Source of the DNA: Acidimicrobiaceae bacterium
Lineage (GTDB): Bacteria; Actinomycetota; Acidimicrobiia; Acidimicrobiales; Ilumatobacteraceae
Assembly (NCBI GenBank): GCA_020637295.1
Contig: JACJWF010000024.1
Span: 1 to 29,752 of the forward strand
Length of the DNA: 29,752 bases
Direction: 5' to 3'
Shown here in pieces: positions 1-6,239 of this stretch; the first letter of the stretch is position 1, and each line of letters opens with the position of its first letter. A model generated the notes under the pieces. It had not been told where the DNA came from, searched no databases, and worked only from the letters and a program-made list of their open reading frames with translations. Made by a program: the position numbers and the translations under genes.

Positions 1-1
1 G

Positions 2-949
2 ACCGCCGCCGCCGAGCTGGCCATGCTGGCCGGCGCCGACCGCGTGGAAGGCACCCTGTTCGGCAACGGCGAGCGCACCGGCAACGTGGACGTCGTGAAC
101 CTGGCCATCAACCTGATGGTCAACGGGGTGGACCCCGAACTGGACATCAGCGACATCGACGCCCTGCGGCGCGTGGCGGAGTACTGCAACCGGCTGCCCG
201 TCGGCCCCCGCCACCCGTGGGTCGGCGACCTCGTCTACACCGCGTTCAGCGGCAGCCACCAGGACGCCATCAAGAAGGGCTTCGAGGCCCTCGACGCCAA
301 GGCGGCGGCCAACGGCGGCGAGTACCCCGAGTGGGGCGTGCCCTACCTGCCGCTGGACCCCAAGCACCTCGGCCGCACGTACGAGGCCGTCATCCGGGTC
401 AACAGCCAGAGCGGCAAGGGCGGCGTGGCCTACGTGATGAAGACCGAGCACGGCTTCGACCTGCCGCGCCGCCTGCAGATCGAGTTCTCCAAGACCATCC
501 AGCACATCACCGAGGACTCCGGCACGGAGATCGGGCCCGGCGTCATGTGGGACGCGTTCCACGCCGAGTACCTGCCCGAGCAGCCGCGCTTCCGGCTCAG
601 CAGCCACGAACTGCGCAGCGACTCCGCCACCGGCACCACCACCATCACGGCCCAGCTGGAGATCGCCGGCGAGCGGGTGACGATCACCGGCGACGGCAAC
701 GGCCCGATCGACGCGTTCGTCCACGCCATGCAGGACGGCCTGGGCAGCACGGTGGACGTGCTGGACTACGCCGAGCACGCCATCGGCAAGGGCAGCGAGG
801 CCATGGCCGTCGCCTACGTGGAGACCAGCGCCGACGGCGGCGCGGTGAAGTGGGGCGTGGGTACCGACCCCTCCACCATCACCGCCGCGCTGCGCGCCGT
901 GCTGCACGCCCACGAGCGCCATCAGGCAGCCGCCACCCGGCAGGACTAG
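2..949 (+). CDS. leuA: 2-isopropylmalate synthase, C-terminal part (5' end outside window)
   Basis: Catalyses the first committed step of leucine synthesis, condensing acetyl-CoA with 2-oxoisovalerate, in the cytoplasm. The reading frame is open from base 2, and 315 codons are visible. The string GNGERTGNVDVVNLAINL near the start is the end of the catalytic TIM barrel of the long, actinobacterial/fungal LeuA type. The tail, with SSHELRSDSATGTTTITAQL and then GDGNGPIDAFVHAM, is the C-terminal LeuA regulatory domain, which in this family binds leucine for feedback inhibition. The N-terminal half of the barrel, with the substrate-binding residues, lies upstream of the window. The stop codon TAG (947-949) also forms the start of a -10-like box for the next gene. 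Identification is confident; only the 5' end is missing. Confidence 0.96.
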   Translation, partial: TAAAELAMLAGADRVEGTLFGNGERTGNVDVVNLAINLMVNGVDPELDISDIDALRRVAEYCNRLPVGPRHPWVGDLVYTAFSGSHQDAIKKGFEALDAKAAANGGEYPEWGVPYLPLDPKHLGRTYEAVIRVNSQSGKGGVAYVMKTEHGFDLPRRLQIEFSKTIQHITEDSGTEIGPGVMWDAFHAEYLPEQPRFRLSSHELRSDSATGTTTITAQLEIAGERVTITGDGNGPIDAFVHAMQDGLGSTVDVLDYAEHAIGKGSEAMAVAYVETSADGGAVKWGVGTDPSTITAALRAVLHAHERHQAAATRQD

Positions 950-952
950 CCT
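947..952 (+). promoter_or_regulatory. -10 box TAGCCT, leaderless-type promoter
   Basis: TAGCCT fits TAnnnT and lies 6 nt before the ATG at 959, the spacing expected if transcription starts at the A of the start codon. Its first three bases are the leuA stop codon. No convincing -35 box was seen. Confidence 0.5.
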
Positions 953-958
953 GGCCGC

Positions 959-1357
959 ATGAGGTGTCGCCGCCGGTTCCGCTGGATCTTCCTGCTCGCG
1001 CTGGCCGGCGGCGGTGCGGCGCTCCTGCTCCGCTCCCGCCGCGCCCTGCCGTCCACGACGTTCGTCGACGTGCCGCCCGCGGACGCGCCCGCCGCGCCCG
1101 CCATCCAGCACCCCGCGGAGGAGCCGCCGGCGGGCGGGCAGCCCGTCGCCGCCGTCGCCGCCGTTCCCGACGCCGCGCCCATGTGGGTGGAGCCGGTGGA
1201 CGGGCAGTGCCCGGAGGGCTACCCGGTGAAGGCCAACGACAACTCGGGCATCTACCACCTGCCCGGCGGGCGGTTCTACGACCGCACGGTGCCCGAGCGC
1301 TGCTACGCCAGTGCGGAAGGGGCCGAGGCGGACGGCTACCGTCGGGCCAAGGCGTGA
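959..1357 (+). CDS. exported or anchored protein with C-terminal sunset domain
   Basis: A 132-residue protein. An Arg-rich start (RCRRRFR) precedes one hydrophobic segment (about residues 9-23) that acts as membrane anchor or signal. An Ala/Pro-rich linker (about 30-80) follows, then a conserved C-terminal module (about 84-130) with CPEGYPVKAND, GIYHLPGGRFYDRT and CYASAEGAEADGYRRAKA. That module matches my memory of the actinobacterial 'sunset' domain, whose molecular role is not established. Two Cys in the module (CPEG and ERCYA) could pair if the domain is outside the cell. The gene follows leuA by 9 nt but seems to have its own leaderless promoter. The ferredoxin gene follows 28 nt later and may share the transcript. 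Family assignment is fairly sure; function is unknown. Confidence 0.8.
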   Translation: MRCRRRFRWIFLLALAGGGAALLLRSRRALPSTTFVDVPPADAPAAPAIQHPAEEPPAGGQPVAAVAAVPDAAPMWVEPVDGQCPEGYPVKANDNSGIYHLPGGRFYDRTVPERCYASAEGAEADGYRRAKA

Positions 1358-1385
1358 ACCCACCCAGCAAGAGGGAGCCAGTTCG

Positions 1386-1577
1386 ATGAAGGTCAGTGTC
1401 GACTACGACGTGTGCGCCAGCACCGGCGCATGCATGCAGGTCTGCCCCGAGGTGTTCGAGGTGCGCAGCGACGGCTACCTCTATGTGCTGCAGGAGGAAC
1501 CGCCCGCCGAACTGCACGACAAGGTGCGCACCGCCGCGGACCTGTGCCCGACGGCGGCCATCTCCGTCACGGAGTGA
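1386..1577 (+). CDS. ferredoxin, predicted single [3Fe-4S] cluster
   Basis: A 63-residue soluble electron carrier. The cluster motif has C10, T13, C16 and C20-Pro, with C54-Pro near the end. In bacterial-type ferredoxins position 13 is the second ligand; a non-Cys residue there is the hallmark of [3Fe-4S] ferredoxins that serve cytochrome P450s and other oxygenases. C10, C16 and C54 would be the ligands. ATG 1386 was chosen because GAGGGAG (1371-1377) sits 8 nt upstream and the family begins just before the first ligand; a longer in-frame extension to 1311 would run back into the preceding gene. No P450 or ferredoxin reductase gene lies in the window, so the partner is unknown. Confidence 0.92.
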   Translation: MKVSVDYDVCASTGACMQVCPEVFEVRSDGYLYVLQEEPPAELHDKVRTAADLCPTAAISVTE

Positions 1578-1584
1578 CGCTCCG
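1570..1584 (+). terminator. weak hairpin at the end of the ferredoxin gene
   Basis: CGGAG and CTCCG form a 5-bp stem around a 5-nt loop that includes part of the TGA stop. AAAGCTTT follows instead of a clean T-run. It may be a weak terminator. Confidence 0.3.
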
Positions 1585-1640
1585 AAAGCTTTGACGAATC
1601 TTGGATCGAGCGCGGGTGCCTGGCCGCCGATAGCCCGGCG

Positions 1641-2228
1641 ATGGCTCGCCGACTCGTCGTTCTCACGGTCCTCGTCAGCATGCTGACGGTCGGCATGGCG
1701 GCCGCGGCGTGGTGGGCCCTGCGCCCTCCGGACGATGCCGCGGCGACGCTGCCGTCGATCCCCGAGGGTGGCACGCCGCACGACGTCCAGTCCGACGGCA
1801 CCACCACGATGCCGCTGACCCTCATCGCCCTCGACGGCACCACCCTGCCCGGCGACCCGGCTGCCCCGGTGACGACGGCCGGGCCGGATGTCACCAACCC
1901 GGCGGTGGCCGGGCCCGGCGCGGCCACCCCGACTGCCCCCCGTGCCACGTCGCCCACGTCGCCAACATCGCCCGCGGCACCGGCGACGCCCACCACCGCC
2001 GCCCCACCGGCGACCACCGCGGCCCCGGCGACCACCGCGCCCGCCACCACCCCTGCGCCGACGACGACGAAGCCGCCCACCACCACGTCGCCGAGCACCC
2101 AGACGACGCTGCCACCCGGCGCAAGGATCCCCTCCGACTGGCCCCCCGGCAAGCCGATCCCGCCGGTCCCCGAGGGCTGCAAGCAGCCGGTGCTGGAGGA
2201 CAACGGCGTGTGGAACTGCCAGCACTGA
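1641..2228 (+). CDS. Thr/Pro-rich exported or anchored protein, unknown function
   Basis: A 195-residue protein not recognised as a named family. An N-terminal hydrophobic stretch (about residues 5-26, ending in Trp-Trp) acts as signal or anchor. It is followed by a long low-complexity region (about 75-160) made of Ala/Thr/Pro triplets, as in cell-wall-spanning or glycosylated stalks of actinobacteria. The final 25 residues are different: a small segment with CKQPVLEDNGVWNC carries two Cys and an aromatic, and could be a tiny disulfide-bonded module. The + strand is preferred over overlapping open frames on the other strand because it has a sensible export signal and a structured tail. A hairpin overlaps its stop. 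I see no good SD; ATAGCC lies 5 nt before ATG but is a poor -10. Confidence 0.75.
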   Translation: MARRLVVLTVLVSMLTVGMAAAAWWALRPPDDAAATLPSIPEGGTPHDVQSDGTTTMPLTLIALDGTTLPGDPAAPVTTAGPDVTNPAVAGPGAATPTAPRATSPTSPTSPAAPATPTTAAPPATTAAPATTAPATTPAPTTTKPPTTTSPSTQTTLPPGARIPSDWPPGKPIPPVPEGCKQPVLEDNGVWNCQH

Positions 2229-2236
2229 GCTGGCAG
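2216..2236. terminator. hairpin with stop codon in its loop, between convergent genes
   Basis: CTGCCAGC (2216-2223) and GCTGGCAG (2229-2236) form a perfect 8-bp stem. The 5-nt loop ACTGA contains the TGA stop of the upstream + gene. The deacylase gene on the other strand ends at 2244, so the hairpin could serve both directions. There is no T-run. Confidence 0.5.
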
Positions 2237-2243
2237 GAACGCC

Positions 2244-3725
2244 TCAGCCGCGACGCAGTGGCTGCCCGGGCCGGGCGCCCGTGTGCACGCCGTCGGCCGC
2301 AACGCACACCCCGTTGACCCACACCCGCTCGATGCCCGCCGGCACCGTGGTGGGGTCGGCGAAGGTGCCCGTGTCGGCCACCGCGGCCGGGTCGAACAGC
2401 ACGAGGTCGGCGAACGCCCCCTCGCGGATGACGCCCCGGTCGACCAGGCCGAACCGCAGCGCCGACCGCCCGGTCATCCGGGCGATGGCATCCGGCAGGT
2501 CCAGCACGTGCCGCTCGCGGACATAGTGGCCGAGCACCCGGGGGAACGTGTGGTGCAGGCGCGGGTGCGGCTTGCCGCCGAGCGGGATGCCGTCGCTGCC
2601 GATGATGGTGGACGGGTGGGCCATCACGGTCTCCACGTCCGCCTCGGTCATCGTGTCCAGGATCACCATGCAGGCCCGGCCCTCGCCCTCCAGCACCCGG
2701 TCGGCGGCGGCCCGGCCGGAACACCCCCACTGCTCGCCCAACTGCGCCAGGGTCAGCCCCTCCCACTCCGGATGGTGCGGCGCGGCGCCGATCAGCACCT
2801 GGCCGGGCGTCAGGTCTTCCTCCTCGCTGGTGCCGTCCAGCCCACCGTTGCGCACCACCTGCTCCAGCAGGGTGCTGCCGCGGGTGTACGGGTACTGGTC
2901 GGCCATGACGTCCACCCCGGCCTCCACGGCCGCGTCGATCATCGCCAGCGACTGCGCCACCAGCCCCCACGCCCCGCGGCCGGACGCCTTGTGGTGGGAG
3001 ATCTGCACCTTCCCGCCCGTGCGCTGCGCCACCCGCAGCGTCTCTGCCACGCTGTCCAGCAGGCCGCGCCCCTCGTTGCGCATGTGCGTGGCGTAGATCC
3101 CGCCGGCCGCCGCGGCCACCTCCGCCATCTCCTGCAACTCGGCCTCCGGCGCGTACTTGCCGGGCTCGTAGATGAGGCCGGTGGACAGGCCGACCGCACC
3201 GTCGGCCATCGCCTGCTCCACGTGCCCGCGCATCGCCGCGAGTTCGGCGGGCGTAGCCGGCCGGTGGTCGCGCAACCCGATGACCGCGGTGCGGACCGAG
3301 CCGTGACCGACCAGCGCCGCGGTGTTGACGGACGCCGGGTTGGCCGCCAGGTGATCGAGGTAGCCGCCGATGGTGGCGAAGCCGCTTCCACCGGCCACCA
3401 TGCGCTCCCCGCCCGGGGCCACGCTGGTGCCGCAGTTGCCGACCACGATGGTGGTGCAACCCTGGAGGACCTTGCAGGCGTGGTCGGGCTCCGACAGCAC
3501 GGCCCAGTCGTCGTGGGTGTGCACGTCGATGAACCCGGGTGCCAGCACCCGGCCGCGCCCGTCCACCTCCACCCCGCCACGGCCGGCCACCTCACCGACG
3601 GCCACGATCCGGTCGCCGACCACGGCCACGTCCGCGGCCAGCAGCGGCCGGCCGAGGCCGCCGGCGACCTCCGCCCCCCGAACCACCAGGTCGTACTCCG
3701 CGCCGGCAACCGCTCCACTCGCCAT
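2244..3725 (-). CDS. N-acyl-D-amino-acid deacylase (D-aminoacylase-type amidohydrolase)
   Basis: Hydrolyses N-acylated D-amino acids (exact substrate not predictable) using a metal site of the amidohydrolase superfamily. The protein has 493 residues, normal for the family. Visible motifs: FIDVHTHDDW (about 65-74) with metal-binding His residues and the following Asp; VGNCGTSVAP (about 95-104), whose Cys is characteristic of D-aminoacylases; ATHMRNEG; ISHHKASG, which supplies further His ligands; and IGSDG with the catalytic Asp. The C-terminus ends in the usual ILV(W)VNG-type strand (RVWVNGVCV). ATG 3725 has TACGCT 6 nt upstream, which fits a leaderless start. The gene is divergent from pyrF with only 24 bp between start codons. 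In an actinobacterium it could salvage D-amino acids from peptidoglycan turnover, but that is inference. A related imide or dipeptide hydrolase is the main alternative. Confidence 0.9.
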   Translation of the reverse strand: MASGAVAGAEYDLVVRGAEVAGGLGRPLLAADVAVVGDRIVAVGEVAGRGGVEVDGRGRVLAPGFIDVHTHDDWAVLSEPDHACKVLQGCTTIVVGNCGTSVAPGGERMVAGGSGFATIGGYLDHLAANPASVNTAALVGHGSVRTAVIGLRDHRPATPAELAAMRGHVEQAMADGAVGLSTGLIYEPGKYAPEAELQEMAEVAAAAGGIYATHMRNEGRGLLDSVAETLRVAQRTGGKVQISHHKASGRGAWGLVAQSLAMIDAAVEAGVDVMADQYPYTRGSTLLEQVVRNGGLDGTSEEEDLTPGQVLIGAAPHHPEWEGLTLAQLGEQWGCSGRAAADRVLEGEGRACMVILDTMTEADVETVMAHPSTIIGSDGIPLGGKPHPRLHHTFPRVLGHYVRERHVLDLPDAIARMTGRSALRFGLVDRGVIREGAFADLVLFDPAAVADTGTFADPTTVPAGIERVWVNGVCVAADGVHTGARPGQPLRRG

Positions 3726-3731
3726 CGGGCC

Positions 3732-3737
3732 AGCGTA
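3732..3737 (-). promoter_or_regulatory. -10 box TACGCT for the deacylase gene
   Basis: On the minus strand TACGCT ends 6 nt before ATG 3725, the leaderless arrangement. Its TA step (3736-3737) is the same base pairs as the TA of the pyrF -10 on the other strand. Confidence 0.5.
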
Positions 3738-3741
3738 AACT
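3736..3741 (+). promoter_or_regulatory. -10 box TAAACT for pyrF
   Basis: TAAACT ends 8 nt before ATG 3750, so the transcript would start at or just before the start codon. It overlaps the opposing deacylase -10 by two base pairs. Confidence 0.5.
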
Positions 3742-3749
3742 GCGCACCG

Positions 3750-4559
3750 ATGTCCCTGCACCAACCGCTGCGCGAGGCGTGGACCCGGTCGGGCTCGATG
3801 CTCTGCGCCGGCCTGGACCCGGACCCCACCCGGTTCCCCTCCGCCGTCCGCGGCTCCGTGTTCGACTTCTGCCGCGAGATCGTGGACGCCACCGCCGACC
3901 TGGTGTGCGCGTTCAAGCCGCAGATCGCCTACTTCTCCGCCATCGCCGCCGAAGCGGACCTGGAGCGCCTGTGTGCCTACATCCGCAGCGAGCACCCCCA
4001 CGTGCTCCTGGTGCTGGACGCCAAACGCGGCGACATCGGCAGCACGGCCGAGCAGTACGCCAAGGAGGCGTTCGACCGGTATGGCGCCCAGGTGGTGACC
4101 GTCAACCCGTACATGGGCACGGACACGGTGGAGCCCTACCTGCACCACCCCGACGGCGCCGTGTTCGTCCTGTGCCGCACCAGCAACCCGGGCAGCGGCG
4201 ACTTCCAGAACCTTCGGGTGGACGGCGAACCGCTGTACCTGCACGTGGCCCGCCGGGTGGCCACCGAGTGGAACGAGATCGGCGACTGCGGCCTGGTGGT
4301 GGGCGCCACCTACCCGGACGAACTGCGCCAGGTGCGCGACGTGGTCGGCGACCTGCCCCTCCTGGTGCCCGGCGTGGGTGCCCAGGGCGGCGACATCGAG
4401 GCCATCGTGGACGCCGGCGCCACCCGCGACGGGTTCGGCATGGTGGTGAACTCCTCGCGGGCCATCCTCTACGCGTCCGCGGGCGACGACTTCGCCGACG
4501 CGGCCCGGGCCGAGGCGGCCCGCACCCGCGACGCCCTGCGCGCCCGCGCCCCCCGCTGA
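3750..4559 (+). CDS. pyrF: orotidine-5'-phosphate decarboxylase, PyrF type 2
   Basis: Converts OMP to UMP, the last step of de novo pyrimidine synthesis. The 269-residue length fits the longer type-2 PyrF found in actinobacteria. The N-terminus has LCAGLDPDP, the first barrel strand with its Asp. The catalytic tetrad motif is LVLDAKRGDIGSTAEQYA (about 88-105), with Asp-x-Lys-x-x-Asp intact. TVNPYMGTDTVEPYL follows, and LLVPGVGAQGGD closes the phosphate-binding region. ATG 3750 is the first start consistent with the family, and a -10 box sits at leaderless spacing. Other pyr genes are absent nearby, so it is not in a pyrimidine operon here. It converges with serA across a 27-bp gap. Confidence 0.96.
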   Translation: MSLHQPLREAWTRSGSMLCAGLDPDPTRFPSAVRGSVFDFCREIVDATADLVCAFKPQIAYFSAIAAEADLERLCAYIRSEHPHVLLVLDAKRGDIGSTAEQYAKEAFDRYGAQVVTVNPYMGTDTVEPYLHHPDGAVFVLCRTSNPGSGDFQNLRVDGEPLYLHVARRVATEWNEIGDCGLVVGATYPDELRQVRDVVGDLPLLVPGVGAQGGDIEAIVDAGATRDGFGMVVNSSRAILYASAGDDFADAARAEAARTRDALRARAPR

Positions 4560-4567
4560 GCCGGGCG

Positions 4568-4587
4568 ACGCGCGGCAGGCCCCGCGT
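4568..4587. terminator. imperfect hairpin between pyrF and serA
   Basis: ACGCG (4568-4572) pairs with CGCGT (4583-4587). A C-C mismatch and two more G-C pairs follow, closing a CAGG loop. It lies in the short gap between convergent stops and has no T-run. Confidence 0.35.
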
Positions 4588-6146
4588 CAGCCGCGCAGCT
4601 GGACGGCGCTGATGATGCCGGGCGAGCCCTGCAGGGTGGCCATCACATGGTCGGGCAGCGGCGCCGTGGGGGCGATCAGCATGACCGCGGTGCCCGGCGT
4701 GGCGGCCCGCCCCACGTCCATGTCGGCGATGTTGATGCCGGCGTTGCCGAGCAGGGTGCCGACCGTGCCGATGACGCCGGGGCGGTCGTCGTTCTTGACC
4801 ATCAGCATCTGCTCCGCCGGGGGCACGTCGAAGCTGTGGTCGTCGACGGACGTGATCCGCTGGTCGCTGTGGCGGCCGACGAGCGTGCCGGAGATCGAGT
4901 GGTCGCCGCCGGTGATGGTGACCAGGTTGACGTAGTCCGGCGACTGGGCCGACTTCGTCTCGCGCACGTCGATGCCGTGGTCCTTGGCCAGCTGCGGGGC
5001 ATTGACGTAGGTGACCTGCTCGTCGCTGATGGCGTCGAAGAAGCCCTTCAGCGCGGCCAGGGCGAGGATGCGGGTGTCGTAGCCGGCGATGTCGCCCTCC
5101 GTGCAGACCTCCATCGTCGACGGCGAGCCGCCGACCAGCGAGGCGAACAGCCGGCCGAGGCGCTCCGCCAGGGGCAGGAACGGCCGCAGGGTCTCGTTGG
5201 CCTCCGCCGCGTCCACGTTGACGGCGAACGGCACGAAGTCCCCCGCCAACGCCAGCAGCACCATGTCGGCGATGGTGTCGCCGGCCTTGTCCTGGGCCTC
5301 CCGCGTGCTGGCCCCGAGGTGCGGGGTGACCACCACGCTGGGCAGTTCGAACAGGGGCGAGGAGGTGCACGGCTCCGTCGAGAACACGTCCACCGCGGCA
5401 CCGGCGATGATGCCGTCGCGGATGCACTCTGCCAGGGCGGCCTCGTCGACGATCCCGCCGCGGGCCACGTTGATGACCCGCAGCGACGGCTTGGCCTTCA
5501 GCAGCAGGTCGCGGTTGATGAGCCCGGTGGTCTCTTTGGTCTTCGGCAGGTGGACCGTGAGGAAGTCCGCCTCCGCCACCGCCTGGTCCAGCGACAGCAG
5601 CTCCACGCCCATCAGGCGGGCACGGTCGGCCGACACGAACGGGTCGAACGCCACCAGGCGCATGCCGAACGCCTTCGCCCGGTCGGCCACCAGCTTGCCG
5701 ATGCGGCCGAGACCGATGACGGCCAGCGTCTTGTCCGCCAGCTCCACGCCCTCCCACTTGCTGCGCTCCCAGCGCCCGGCCACCAGCGCGGCGTGGGCCT
5801 GGGGCACGTTGCGGGCCTGGGAGAGGATGAGCGCCATGGTGTGCTCGGCGGCGGACACGATGTTGCTCTGCGGGGCGTTGACCACCATGACACCGCGCTT
5901 GGTGGCGGCCTCCACGTCCACATTGTCCAGGCCGATGCCGGCCCGGCCGACCACCATCAGGGAGTCCGCACCTTCCAGCACCTCGGCCGTCACCTGGGTG
6001 GCGGAACGGATGATCAGGGCGTGGGCGCCCTGCAGGGCCTGCGCCAGCTTGGACAGGTCGAGCTCGACCTGCACCTCGTGGCCGGCGGCGCGGAGCCGAT
6101 CCAGCCCGCCTTCGGCAATCTCTTCGGTGACCAGGATGCGTGCCAT
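4587..6146 (-). CDS. serA: D-3-phosphoglycerate dehydrogenase with intervening and ACT domains
   Basis: Oxidises 3-phosphoglycerate to 3-phosphohydroxypyruvate with NAD+, the first step of serine synthesis. The 519 residues match the long type-1 PGDH of actinobacteria. Visible: the Rossmann motif VIGLGRIGKLVADRA, the active-site Arg in VARGGIVDE, Glu in FSTEP, and His in TPHLGAST, all intact. A substrate-serine intervening domain follows (about 310-440), then a C-terminal ACT domain (about 448-519, starting MLMVKNDDRPGVIG) where serine feedback normally acts. ATG 6146 (MARILVTEE) was chosen because AACGAT ends 7 nt upstream, fitting a leaderless start. An in-frame ATG three codons earlier (6155) is the alternative. 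The gene is divergent from the membrane-protein gene at 6240 and convergent with pyrF. Confidence 0.96.
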   Translation of the reverse strand: MARILVTEEIAEGGLDRLRAAGHEVQVELDLSKLAQALQGAHALIIRSATQVTAEVLEGADSLMVVGRAGIGLDNVDVEAATKRGVMVVNAPQSNIVSAAEHTMALILSQARNVPQAHAALVAGRWERSKWEGVELADKTLAVIGLGRIGKLVADRAKAFGMRLVAFDPFVSADRARLMGVELLSLDQAVAEADFLTVHLPKTKETTGLINRDLLLKAKPSLRVINVARGGIVDEAALAECIRDGIIAGAAVDVFSTEPCTSSPLFELPSVVVTPHLGASTREAQDKAGDTIADMVLLALAGDFVPFAVNVDAAEANETLRPFLPLAERLGRLFASLVGGSPSTMEVCTEGDIAGYDTRILALAALKGFFDAISDEQVTYVNAPQLAKDHGIDVRETKSAQSPDYVNLVTITGGDHSISGTLVGRHSDQRITSVDDHSFDVPPAEQMLMVKNDDRPGVIGTVGTLLGNAGINIADMDVGRAATPGTAVMLIAPTAPLPDHVMATLQGSPGIISAVQLRG

Positions 6147-6153
6147 CCGGACC

Positions 6154-6159
6154 ATCGTT
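6154..6159 (-). promoter_or_regulatory. -10-like box AACGAT for serA
   Basis: AACGAT (nAnnnT) ends 7 nt before ATG 6146 on the minus strand. The preceding base is T, so TAACGAT is the local context. The match is weaker than those of neighbouring genes. Confidence 0.35.
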
Positions 6160-6189
6160 ACCGGCGCGGACCCCCGAAACGAAAAGGGT

Positions 6190-6204
6190 TGAACGATCTG
6201 TTCA
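6190..6204. promoter_or_regulatory. inverted repeat TGAAC-N5-GTTCA in a divergent promoter region
   Basis: Perfect 5-bp half-sites lie between serA and the membrane-protein gene, 23 bp upstream of the latter's -10 box, where an operator could sit over or next to the -35 region. It resembles an actinobacterial SOS box (CGAAC-N4-GTTCG), but the spacer is one base longer and the outer bases differ. Confidence 0.3.
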
Positions 6205-6227
6205 CCCACCTGCCGGGTGGGGTTTCG

Positions 6228-6233
6228 TACACT
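6228..6233 (+). promoter_or_regulatory. -10 box TACACT, leaderless-type promoter
   Basis: TACACT ends 6 nt before the GTG at 6240, so the transcript would begin at the start codon. This decides the GTG start of a gene that has no SD. Confidence 0.55.
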
Positions 6234-6239
6234 CCGACC

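Noticed and set aside
1591..1636. TTGACG as -35 for the Thr/Pro-rich protein gene
   Set aside because: The distance to the only -10-like candidate (TAGCCC at 1631) is 34 bp, far too long.
2283..4559. Very long open frames opposite the deacylase, serA, ligA and MoxR genes
   Set aside because: GC-rich DNA leaves the opposite-strand frames free of stops. Their translations are rich in Arg, His, Pro and Gln, with no domain pattern, while the other strand encodes complete known enzymes.
6190..6204. LexA/SOS box
   Set aside because: The actinobacterial box is CGAAC-N4-GTTCG; here the spacer is 5 and the outer bases are T/A. The flanking genes are not repair genes. It is kept only as an unassigned dyad.
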